Below are positions 1 to 5,656 of a stretch of 10,245 nt of DNA, in pieces; the first letter of the stretch is position 1; each line of letters starts with the position of its first letter. Source of the DNA: Savagea sp. (GTDB lineage: Bacteria > Bacillota > Bacilli > Bacillales_A > Planococcaceae); NCBI GenBank assembly GCA_030152265.1, contig JASLHQ010000010.1:1-10245 (forward strand), given 5' to 3'. The notes under the pieces were generated by a model. It did not search any database and was not told the origin of the DNA. It saw only the letters and a list, made by a program, of their open reading frames with translations. The position numbers and the translations under genes are program-made.

Positions 1-6
1 AAATAG

Positions 7-38
7 AAAAAACGACGAATCAAGTCGATTCATCGTTT
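7..38 (-). terminator. rho-independent terminator of nsrR
   Basis: Read on the minus strand, a 12-bp stem (27-38 with 10-21, one G-T type mismatch) closes a 5-base loop at 22-26 and is followed by a T run (A run at 7-12 on the plus strand). The nsrR stop codon at 20-22 lies inside the stem, so the coding end and the terminator are merged. Confidence 0.8.
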
Positions 39-460
39 AATAGTGGTTTCAACATGTCTTCGTTTTCGATGACATCTTGTAACGTATATTGGTCGAGCAC
101 TTGAATGAAAGCTTGCAGCGCTTGCCCGAGCATCCCTTTCAATCGGCATTGCGGAGAGACGACACATAAATTGTTTTCAGAAAAACATTCGACGAGATGA
201 AAATCATCTTCCGTTTTGCGGACAACTTGTCCGATATTAATATCTTTCGGGTTGATATGAAGTCGAATCCCTCCACCTCGTCCTCGAATCGTTTCGATAT
301 AGCCGAGCAAGCCGAGTTGGTGAGTCACTTTCATTAAATGGTTTTTAGAAATATTGTAAGCATCCGCAATATCTTGAATCGTGCTCAACCGATCTTTCGG
401 TTGCAGCGCCAAATACATGAGCGTGCGGAGCGAGTAATCTGTATACATCGTTAATCTCAT
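20..460 (-). CDS. nsrR: NsrR, nitric-oxide-sensing Rrf2-family repressor
   Basis: A 146-residue Rrf2-family DNA-binding protein. The winged helix-turn-helix occupies about residues 1-80, with the recognition region around SKNHLMKVTHQLG and the wing at RGRGGGIRL. Cys92, Cys99 and Cys105 are spaced as in Bacillus NsrR, where three cysteines plus Asp8 hold a [4Fe-4S] cluster; Asp8 is present here in MYTD. In that family NO attacks the cluster and releases repression. The gene is divergent from hmp, the classic NsrR target, which supports this name over IscR or RirA. An AGAGGTGA ribosome site precedes the ATG. The protein is full length and nothing is broken. The family and the Fe-S ligands are seen directly; NO sensing is inferred from family knowledge. 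Confidence 0.92.
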   Translation of the reverse strand: MRLTMYTDYSLRTLMYLALQPKDRLSTIQDIADAYNISKNHLMKVTHQLGLLGYIETIRGRGGGIRLHINPKDINIGQVVRKTEDDFHLVECFSENNLCVVSPQCRLKGMLGQALQAFIQVLDQYTLQDVIENEDMLKPLLNDEST

Positions 461-480
461 AGGATTTCACCTCTTTCTCT

Positions 481-509
481 ATCATAGCGAAACGAATTGT
501 AAAAGTGAA
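481..509 (-). promoter_or_regulatory. sigma-A promoter of nsrR
   Basis: On the minus strand, TTCACT (504-509) and TATGAT (481-486) are separated by exactly 17 bases. Transcription would start near 474, inside a short leader that carries the ribosome site of nsrR. Confidence 0.7.
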
Positions 510-555
510 CATTTTGTAAACATGTACATAATATATATCTTTTAATCGAAAAGTT

Positions 556-564
556 TGGTATAAA
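556..564 (+). promoter_or_regulatory. extended -10 promoter of hmp
   Basis: TGGTATAAA gives a TGn extended -10 (TATAAA at 559-564). The matching -35 position (536-541, TATCTT) is poor, so the promoter probably leans on the extended -10 or on an activator. A loose TTTGTAAAC at 513-521 resembles the ResD motif TTTGTGAAT in 7 of 9 positions, which is weak evidence. Confidence 0.55.
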
Positions 565-565
565 T

Positions 566-588
566 AACATATATACAAAATACATCTT
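566..588. promoter_or_regulatory. candidate NsrR operator at hmp
   Basis: The right half AAATACATCTT (578-588) is a perfect copy of one arm of the NsrR dyad, whose other arm reads AAGATGTATTT. The left half (566-576, AACATATATAC) matches its arm in 7 of 11 positions. The 1-base centre is 577. The site begins just after the -10 and covers the expected start site, the right place for repression by the adjacent nsrR product. Confidence 0.6.
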
Positions 589-606
589 TAAAAGGAGAGC
601 ATTTCA

Positions 607-1707
607 ATGACTTTATCGAGAGAGACGAAAGATATTATTTTAGCGACTGTTCCTGTACTAGAAGAGCACGGTGTCGCGATCACGACGGTTTTTTACAAAA
701 GAATGTTTGAAGCACATCCTGAATTGTTGAACATTTTCAATGAAGCGAACCAAGCGAAAGGGCGCCAACAGTCAGCGCTTGCAATGATGGTGTATGAAGC
801 GGCGAAACATATCGACAATTTGGAAGCGATCGTACCACAAGTGATGCTTGTTGCGCATAAACATCGCAGCTTAACCGTTCAGCCGGAACATTATCCGATC
901 GTCGGGAAGTATTTATTGTTGGCGATTCAAGAAGTGTTAGGAGACGCAGCGACACCTGATATTATGCAAGCGTGGGAAGAGACGTACGGCGTCATTGCGA
1001 ATATTTTCATCGATGTCGAACGCCAACTGTATGAAGCGAGTGCATGGGAAGATTTCAAACCATTTATCGTGAAGAAAAAAGAAGTAGAAAGCGAGCTCGT
1101 AACGTCGTTTTATTTAGAACCGAAAGATGGGCTTCCGCTGCCGACGTATGAAGCGGGACAATATATTACGGTGCGCTTACATACAGGAGACGAGTATTTA
1201 GCGAATCGTCAATATACGATTTCATGTGCGCCGAACGGTCAAACGTTCCGCATTTCAGTGAAACGTGAGCCAGGCGGACGCGTATCGAACTATTTGCACG
1301 ATCACGTTCAAGTAGGAGACGAGGTAGAGGTAACGGCACCTGCGGGAGATTTCTATTTAGAAAAAGCAGAGCGCATTACACTATTATCAGCAGGTGTCGG
1401 CATTACACCGATGATGGCGATGGCAGAAGCGGCTCGCGGGCAAGTCGATTTTATCCATACGTCAAAAAGTAAAGCGGTGCAACCGTTCGCATCGATTTTA
1501 CCGAATGTAGTGGAAGATGGCGTTTATATTTATACAGAGGAATCTCCGCGCATCGACGAACGAGTGCTCCGTAACTACGTTCATAATGGCATATACTACA
1601 TTTGCGGTCCTGAAGGGTTTATGCGCGATATGAAAGAAGCATTGTTACAACAAGGCGTGACAGAAGAGCAAATTCGCATCGAATATTTCGGCCCGGCAAT
1701 CGCATAA
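607..1707 (+). CDS. hmp: flavohaemoglobin Hmp, nitric oxide dioxygenase
   Basis: Oxidises NO to nitrate using O2 and NAD(P)H in the cytoplasm. Domains in order: globin (about 1-147), FAD-binding barrel (about 150-250) and NAD(P)H-binding domain (about 255-366). Globin residues match the E. coli protein with an offset of one: Tyr30 (distal), Gln54, proximal His86 in KHRSL, and Tyr96 in VQPEHYPIVG. The flavin motif is RQYTIS (201-206). SAGVGITPM (261-269) and YICGPEGFM (331-339) are the pyridine-nucleotide motifs. An AAAGGAGAG ribosome site lies 7-8 bases before the ATG. At 366 residues it is about 30 shorter than the usual near-400 length. Much of the loss lies between FIHTSKS and YICGP, while the catalytic motifs are kept, so it looks compact rather than broken. 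It is probably NsrR-controlled. Confidence 0.95.
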   Translation: MTLSRETKDIILATVPVLEEHGVAITTVFYKRMFEAHPELLNIFNEANQAKGRQQSALAMMVYEAAKHIDNLEAIVPQVMLVAHKHRSLTVQPEHYPIVGKYLLLAIQEVLGDAATPDIMQAWEETYGVIANIFIDVERQLYEASAWEDFKPFIVKKKEVESELVTSFYLEPKDGLPLPTYEAGQYITVRLHTGDEYLANRQYTISCAPNGQTFRISVKREPGGRVSNYLHDHVQVGDEVEVTAPAGDFYLEKAERITLLSAGVGITPMMAMAEAARGQVDFIHTSKSKAVQPFASILPNVVEDGVYIYTEESPRIDERVLRNYVHNGIYYICGPEGFMRDMKEALLQQGVTEEQIRIEYFGPAIA

Positions 1708-1716
1708 CGGAGAAGA

Positions 1717-1753
1717 AAAACGACCCAAGCTTCGTACGCTTGAGTCGTTTTTT
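1717..1753. terminator. bidirectional terminator between hmp and ABC operon
   Basis: A 14-bp stem (1717-1730 with 1738-1751, one mismatch) surrounds a 7-base loop and has an A run on one side and a T run on the other. It can end transcripts from both converging units. The stop codon of the ATPase gene (1752-1754) abuts it. Confidence 0.88.
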
Positions 1754-2480
1754 AATGGTGAAGTACTTTTGATAAAAAGGCTTGTGCACGTTCGGATTTC
1801 GGTGCTGAGAAAAATTGTTCTGGTGGTGCGACTTCGACAATTTTGCCGTCTGCCATAAAGACGATTTCATCACAAATTTCTTTTGCGAAGTTCATCTCGT
1901 GTGTGACGACGACCATCGTCATCCCGGCTACCGCAAGTTTACGAATCGCATCGAGCACTTCCGTTACCATTTCGGGGTCGAGTGCGCTCGTCGGTTCGTC
2001 GAACAGCATGACGTCAGGGTCCATCGCAAGGGCGCGGGCAATCGCGACACGTTGTTGTTGACCCCCTGACAATTTATTCGGATACGCGTCGTATTTGTCG
2101 CCGAGTCCGAGAGAGTCCAACAGCTCTTTTCCGCGTTTTTCTGCGTCCGCTTGTGGCATTTTTTTCACTTTGATCGGCGCGAGTGTGACGTTTTCAAGCG
2201 CTGTTAAAAACGGATATAAATTAAAGTTTTGAAAGACGAAGCCAATTTTACTGCGCGCTTCGTTAATATTAATTTTCGGGTTGTGAATGTCATATCCGTT
2301 AATCGTAATTTGGCCGGAATCGATCGGTTCAAGTGCGTTTAATGTGCGAATGAGCGTCGATTTTCCAGCACCGCTCGGCCCGATAACCGCAATGACATTC
2401 GATTGCGGCACATGGAGTTGAATGTCTTGTAAGACGGTGTGATCGCCGAATGTTTTCGTCACATTTTCGATTGTAATCAA
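1752..2480 (-). CDS. polar amino-acid ABC transporter ATPase (GlnQ/HisP type)
   Basis: The 242-residue ATPase that powers the importer at the inner face of the membrane. Visible motifs: Walker A GPSGAGKST (34-42), Q-loop Gln84 in FQNFNLYP, signature LSGGQQQRVAIARAL (137-151), Walker B VMLFDEP (157-163) with Glu162, D-loop SALD, and switch His194 in VTHEM. The FQNFNLYPF context and the length fit the polar amino-acid uptake (PAAT) subfamily. The start is a TTG (2478-2480) placed 8 bases after a clean AGGAGG; no ATG fits better. It is last in a three-gene operon, 12 bases after the permease stop. The transported amino acid cannot be read from the ATPase. Confidence 0.93.
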   Translation of the reverse strand: MITIENVTKTFGDHTVLQDIQLHVPQSNVIAVIGPSGAGKSTLIRTLNALEPIDSGQITINGYDIHNPKININEARSKIGFVFQNFNLYPFLTALENVTLAPIKVKKMPQADAEKRGKELLDSLGLGDKYDAYPNKLSGGQQQRVAIARALAMDPDVMLFDEPTSALDPEMVTEVLDAIRKLAVAGMTMVVVTHEMNFAKEICDEIVFMADGKIVEVAPPEQFFSAPKSERAQAFLSKVLHH

Positions 2481-2492
2481 TGCGGGTTCCTC

Positions 2493-3158
2493 CTAGTTTT
2501 CACGTGCTAACCAACGCTTTTCAACAGCGCGGATCACGAGTGATAATGTGAGTGTCATGACGAGGTAAATGAGGGCAACGAATGTCCAAATTTCAAGACC
2601 TCGGAATGTCGTCGCGACGAGATTTTTCGCGTTTAACGTTAAGTCTGTTGCCGACACGACTGACACGAGAGATGAGTCTTTAATTAAAATGATAAATTGT
2701 GAAGCGAGCGGTGGAAGCACTTTTCGAAACGCTTGCGGTAAGACGACGTAGCGCATCGCTTGAACGTGCGTCATCCCGGCAGAGCGCGCTGCTTCCATTT
2801 GGCCTTTCGGTACAGCTTGCACACCTGCGCGCACAATTTCTGCGATGAAAGCTGCAGAGAAAAGGGCGAGTCCAATAATCGCTGACCAATACGCCCCTAA
2901 ATTTAAAAATCGTCCGAGAACGAAAAAGATCCAAATTAATAAAACGAGTAGCGGAATTCCGCGCATCAGTTCGATATAAATGGTGCTGATCACTTGTAAA
3001 AATTTATTGCGTGAAATGCGTCCGAGTCCAATGATGATGCCAATCGGAATACTAAAAAGTAATGCGAGCGCTGAAATTTCTAACGTTTTCAGCGCCCCGT
3101 CGATAAAGACATCCATATTGTTCGTAATGACGGACCAATCGTATTGATAGGAATTCAT
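2493..3158 (-). CDS. polar amino-acid ABC transporter permease (HisM/GlnP family)
   Basis: A 221-residue integral membrane permease. Hydrophobic segments lie at about residues 25-47, 55-82, 90-112, 150-170 and 190-210. The cytoplasmic EAA loop that docks on the ATPase is clear at about 122-141 (MEAARSAGMTHVQAM, then the VLPQAF stretch). KDSSLVSVVSATDL is a conserved signature of the HisM/GlnP group. Only one permease gene is present, so the channel is probably a homodimer. An AAGGAGTGAG ribosome site overlaps the stop codon of the upstream binding-protein gene, 17 bases away, which suggests coupled translation. Confidence 0.92.
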   Translation of the reverse strand: MNSYQYDWSVITNNMDVFIDGALKTLEISALALLFSIPIGIIIGLGRISRNKFLQVISTIYIELMRGIPLLVLLIWIFFVLGRFLNLGAYWSAIIGLALFSAAFIAEIVRAGVQAVPKGQMEAARSAGMTHVQAMRYVVLPQAFRKVLPPLASQFIILIKDSSLVSVVSATDLTLNAKNLVATTFRGLEIWTFVALIYLVMTLTLSLVIRAVEKRWLAREN

Positions 3159-3175
3159 AATAGATGTCTCACTCC

Positions 3176-4000
3176 TTATTCTTCGTCAACTTCGTTTAAC
3201 CAATCGCTATTGTCGAACCATTTTTCACGAGAAGTTAATTCTTCTGGGCTGTCGACATAGCTATCTAAAAATGAATTGATCCATTGAATCGTTTCGAAGT
3301 CATTTTTTTGTACGGCAATTCCTAATTTTTCTTTTGATAATAATTCAGGTAATACTTTCACATTGTCTCCTTGTTGAGCTTTCCAAACCGCGATCGCTGG
3401 CTCATCGTAAAGTACCGCATCCGCTTGCCCTTGACCCATCGCTGTCGCTGCGAGTGGGAAGTCATCGAAGACCATCACTTCCGCATTTTTGAAAATGTCT
3501 TGCGCTAAAATAGCACCTGTCGTTCCGACACCAACTGCTACTTTTTTACCTTTTACATCTAAGTCTTCCCAAGATTTCGTCGCGTTATCGTCACCTGGTA
3601 ATAAAATCGCTTGACCTGCTGTGTAGTAAGGTTGAGATAAGCTAACCGCTAATGCACGGTCTCCACGGATTGTAAGACCTGCGATAATCATGTCGACTTC
3701 GCCTGCTTGAAGTGCTGGTGTTAACCCGTCAAAGACGAATTGTTTAAATTCAACATCCACACCTAACCATTTTCCCATCGCGTTCGCTAAATCGACATCA
3801 TATCCGATAAATTCTCCATCTGTATTTTTCATTTCAAATGGGAAGTATCCTGGCGCCGTTCCGACGACTAATTTTTTATTTTTCTGAACTTTTTGGAGCG
3901 TAGAGTTAACCGTTTGGCCACCTTCTTCGCTTCCGTTCCCTCCGCAAGCCGCTAAAATGAGCGCGAGCGAAGCAATCATTGCAAGTAATATTTTTTTCAT
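3176..4000 (-). CDS. amino-acid ABC transporter substrate-binding lipoprotein
   Basis: A 274-residue extracellular solute-binding protein of family 3, anchored by lipid. The signal peptide is residues 1-18 with lipobox LAAC and lipidated Cys19, followed by a Gly/Ser/Glu-rich linker to about residue 33. The mature domain shows the family pattern: GYFPFEM then GEFIGYDVDLANAMGKWLG (about 51-80), and MIIAGLTIRGDRALAVSLSQPYY (split at 105-126), whose Thr110 and nearby arginines usually bind the alpha-amino and carboxyl groups. AVGVGTTGAILAQ begins the second lobe. First gene of the operon, with an AAGGAG ribosome site before the ATG. The ligand is some polar or charged amino acid; cystine, glutamine and arginine cannot be told apart here. 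Confidence 0.92.
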   Translation of the reverse strand: MKKILLAMIASLALILAACGGNGSEEGGQTVNSTLQKVQKNKKLVVGTAPGYFPFEMKNTDGEFIGYDVDLANAMGKWLGVDVEFKQFVFDGLTPALQAGEVDMIIAGLTIRGDRALAVSLSQPYYTAGQAILLPGDDNATKSWEDLDVKGKKVAVGVGTTGAILAQDIFKNAEVMVFDDFPLAATAMGQGQADAVLYDEPAIAVWKAQQGDNVKVLPELLSKEKLGIAVQKNDFETIQWINSFLDSYVDSPEELTSREKWFDNSDWLNEVDEE

Positions 4001-4046
4001 GATAAATTCTCCTTATCGATAATCTGTAATAGTATGAAGTTTTATT

Positions 4047-4075
4047 AATATATCATGTATATTTATACAAATCAA
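4047..4075 (-). promoter_or_regulatory. sigma-A promoter of the amino-acid ABC operon
   Basis: On the minus strand, TTGATT (4070-4075), a 17-base spacer and TATATT (4047-4052), with TGA just before the -10 giving an extended -10. Start expected near 4040, about 40 bases before the binding-protein ATG. Confidence 0.75.
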
Positions 4076-4087
4076 CTGTTATTTACT

Positions 4088-4102
4088 TAATTTCAGAATA
4101 TT
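4088..4102. promoter_or_regulatory. candidate CodY box between divergent promoters
   Basis: TAATTTCAGAATATT matches the CodY consensus AATTTTCWGAAAATT in 12 of 15 positions. It lies 12 bases upstream of the ABC operon -35 and 7 bases upstream of the xpt -35, so one bound CodY could affect both units. CodY commonly represses amino-acid uptake genes when branched-chain amino acids and GTP are plentiful. The region is AT-rich, so a chance match is possible. Confidence 0.4.
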
Positions 4103-4109
4103 ATTTAAT

Positions 4110-4138
4110 TTGAAAAGCATACGAAAACACGCTACAAT
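4110..4138 (+). promoter_or_regulatory. sigma-A promoter of xpt
   Basis: TTGAAA (4110-4115), a 17-base spacer and TACAAT (4133-4138). Transcription would start near 4145, leaving a leader of only about 30 bases before the xpt ATG, too short for a purine riboswitch. Confidence 0.78.
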
Positions 4139-4173
4139 TAGAGAACTGTATGTTTAGAAGGAGAAGACGTCTA

Positions 4174-4743
4174 ATGCAATTATTAAAAGAGAAAATTGAA
4201 CAAGAAGGTAAAGTGTTAAGCGAGAAAGTATTAAAAGTTGATACATTCCTTAACCACCAAATCGACCCGAAGTTAATGGTTGAGATCGGGAAAGAATTTG
4301 CGCGACTATTCCGCGAAGAGAACATTACGAAAGTCGTGACGATCGAATCGTCAGGAATCGCACCAGCCGTTATGACAGCGTTGAAATTAGAAGTACCTGT
4401 CGTATTCGCACGCAAACATCAATCATTAACATTGACAGAAAATTTATACCGTTCGAAAGTATATTCATTCACAAAACAAGTATCGAGCGAAATTGCGGTG
4501 AGCGGTGATTTCGTTACAGCGGACGATCACGTTTTACTCATCGATGACTTTTTAGCGAATGGACAAGCGATGCTCGGCTTAATGGATATCGTTGAGCAAG
4601 CGGGCGCGACAATCGGCGGTGTCGGAATCGTCATCGAAAAAGGTTTCCAAGACGGTGGAGCGGTCATTCGCGACAAAGGAGTACGTGTCGAATCGCTCGC
4701 GATCATCGACAATATGTCACCAGATCACATTACATTTCAATAA
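4174..4743 (+). CDS. xpt: xanthine phosphoribosyltransferase
   Basis: Converts xanthine and PRPP to XMP in purine salvage; cytoplasmic. The 189-residue protein closely follows Bacillus Xpt throughout: LKEKIEQEG, KVDTFLNHQIDP (21-32), VTIESSGIAPAVMTALKL (55-72) and VFARKHQSLTLT (77-88). The PRPP-binding loop is LLIDDFLANGQAM (121-133). An ATG 24 bases further upstream is in frame but would add MFRRRRRL. The ATG at 4174 is preferred because AAGGAG (4158-4163) sits 10 bases before it and the protein then begins exactly where the family does. A terminator follows at once, so no purine permease gene is co-transcribed, unlike the xpt-pbuX pair of B. subtilis. Confidence 0.95.
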   Translation: MQLLKEKIEQEGKVLSEKVLKVDTFLNHQIDPKLMVEIGKEFARLFREENITKVVTIESSGIAPAVMTALKLEVPVVFARKHQSLTLTENLYRSKVYSFTKQVSSEIAVSGDFVTADDHVLLIDDFLANGQAMLGLMDIVEQAGATIGGVGIVIEKGFQDGGAVIRDKGVRVESLAIIDNMSPDHITFQ

Positions 4744-4744
4744 G

Positions 4745-4786
4745 AAAAAATCACCTTACATTAAATTAAGTAAGGTGATTTTTTTT
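4745..4786. terminator. terminator after xpt
   Basis: A perfect 9-bp stem (4751-4759 with 4770-4778), extended by A-T pairs, encloses a 10-base AT-rich loop, with six A before and eight T after. The symmetric runs let it work in both directions. Confidence 0.9.
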
Positions 4787-4815
4787 GAAGTATTTGACTA
4801 AAGGGAGCGAGCCAA

Positions 4816-4917
4816 ATGATATATATTATCCGTCAAATCAAGATTAAACAAAAACAAAACAACACGATCAACAAAAGTTTAAAGCAATTAAAAAAACGTA
4901 TGAAATCCAATTTTTAA
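4816..4917 (+). CDS. possible 33-residue basic small protein (doubtful)
   Basis: Not a recognised family. The ORF runs ATG to TAA with AGGGAG (4802-4807) 8 bases upstream. The product begins MIYIIRQIKIKQ and ends LKQLKKRMKSNF; it is very rich in Lys, Gln and Asn and would be strongly basic, without a clear membrane segment. Its last codons form the left arm and loop of the terminator at 4891-4939, which argues against strong coding constraint there. A TTGACT at 4794-4799 could be a -35, but TATATA at 4820-4825 is 20 bases further on, and a start from it would fall inside the ORF. The stretch may therefore be a small RNA or mere spacer rather than a gene. Confidence 0.25.
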   Translation: MIYIIRQIKIKQKQNNTINKSLKQLKKRMKSNF

Positions 4918-4939
4918 ACATTGATTTCATACGTTTTTT
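4891..4939. terminator. strong terminator hairpin with perfect 17-bp arms
   Basis: 4891-4907 and 4923-4939 are perfect inverted repeats (AAAAAACGTATGAAATC) around a 15-base loop, ending in a run of six T. It is symmetric enough to act on either strand. Because the xpt transcript should already end at 4786, this hairpin implies another transcript entering from the left, or serves as a second stop for the convergent gene. Confidence 0.82.
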
Positions 4940-4965
4940 AATTAGAAATTTTCATTTTTAAAACT

Positions 4966-4993
4966 AAAGCTATCCGCGTAGCCCTAGCTTTTT
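4966..4993 (-). terminator. terminator of the phosphoribosyltransferase gene
   Basis: On the minus strand, a 7-bp stem (4985-4991 with 4966-4972) around a 12-base GC-rich loop is followed by the T-rich stretch TTTAGTTTT. It sits a few bases past the stop codon at 4998. Confidence 0.6.
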
Positions 4994-4997
4994 AGAC

Positions 4998-5519
4998 TTA
5001 AGAACGAATGAGCGGAATATGTACGAGATATGTAATATCATCATATTGAACAGAGCTTCCTTGTACGGCTATGCTCGCTTTCGTTGTACCTTCAGCACCT
5101 GCGTCACGCACGAGTTGATCAAGTAATTGAATCGCTTTCCCCGTACCTACAAAATCATCGACGACGAGTACATGTTTGCCTTTTAATAACTCAGCATCTT
5201 TACCGTCAAGTACATACGTCAGTCCGTCTGCTTCTCGTTGGAGATTTGTTTGCATGTACGGTTTATTTTCTTTACGTGCGACGATGAAGCGTGGCATATT
5301 GTACAAACGCGCTAATTCAGCGGCGAGTGGTATCCCTTTCGTTTCAGCAGTGACGATGATGTCGGGACGCGCTACTTTTTCGACTAATGCTTGTGCACAT
5401 GCTTCGACGAGTTCTCGATCTCCTAAAATGTTCAATGTAGCAACTTGTAATTGGTCATTCACTGAAATGACAGGCAATTGTCGAGACACCCCTGCAATTT
5501 CAATCGTAAATAAAGCCAT
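4998..5519 (-). CDS. type I phosphoribosyltransferase, adenine-PRT-like, specificity unknown
   Basis: A 173-residue cytoplasmic PRT-fold protein. The PRPP-binding loop is VLVVDDFVGTGKAI (117-130). PDIIVTAETKGIPLAAELA (52-70) is the substrate-side motif resembling the ETKG/ESRG element of adenine phosphoribosyltransferases, and FIVARKENKPY (78-88) resembles the ARK element of that group. It differs from Xpt and from standard Apt in the stretch after ARK, so adenine, hypoxanthine or another base cannot be settled. An upstream in-frame TTG would add eight residues, but those codons contain the AAAGGAAGG ribosome site; the ATG at 5517-5519, 8-9 bases after it, is preferred. The gene converges on xpt and has its own promoter. 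Confidence 0.8.
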   Translation of the reverse strand: MALFTIEIAGVSRQLPVISVNDQLQVATLNILGDRELVEACAQALVEKVARPDIIVTAETKGIPLAAELARLYNMPRFIVARKENKPYMQTNLQREADGLTYVLDGKDAELLKGKHVLVVDDFVGTGKAIQLLDQLVRDAGAEGTTKASIAVQGSSVQYDDITYLVHIPLIRS

Positions 5520-5560
5520 GTCACTCAACCTTCCTTTTTTCAAAATATTTTGTTTTTATT

Positions 5561-5589
5561 ATTATAACATTATGTACTTCGTATTTCGA
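5561..5589 (-). promoter_or_regulatory. sigma-A promoter of the phosphoribosyltransferase gene
   Basis: On the minus strand, TCGAAA (5584-5589), 17 bases and a perfect TATAAT (5561-5566) preceded by TGT, giving an extended -10. Confidence 0.75.
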
Positions 5590-5615
5590 TATGGTAGAGT
5601 ATTTCATTCAAATGA

Positions 5616-5624
5616 TGGTATACT
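5616..5624 (+). promoter_or_regulatory. extended -10 promoter of the lipoprotein gene
   Basis: TGGTATACT contains TATACT (5619-5624) with a TGn extension. No good -35 lies 16-18 bases upstream, so strength is uncertain. It sits about 33 bases before the start codon. Confidence 0.45.
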
Positions 5625-5656
5625 TTCATTATTGTAAAAAAGAGAGGTGAACGAAC

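Noticed and set aside
4116..4132. CGAA-containing spacer of the xpt promoter as a PurR PurBox
   Set aside because: Only a short core matches, and no second inverted PurBox at the expected distance was found.
4150..4173. Upstream in-frame ATG for xpt (adds MFRRRRRL)
   Set aside because: It lies before the ribosome site, and the added residues are absent from the family; the ATG at 4174 fits better.
4101..4415. 104-codon minus-strand ORF over the xpt start
   Set aside because: Covers the xpt promoter and the opposite strand of conserved xpt codons, and shows no domain.
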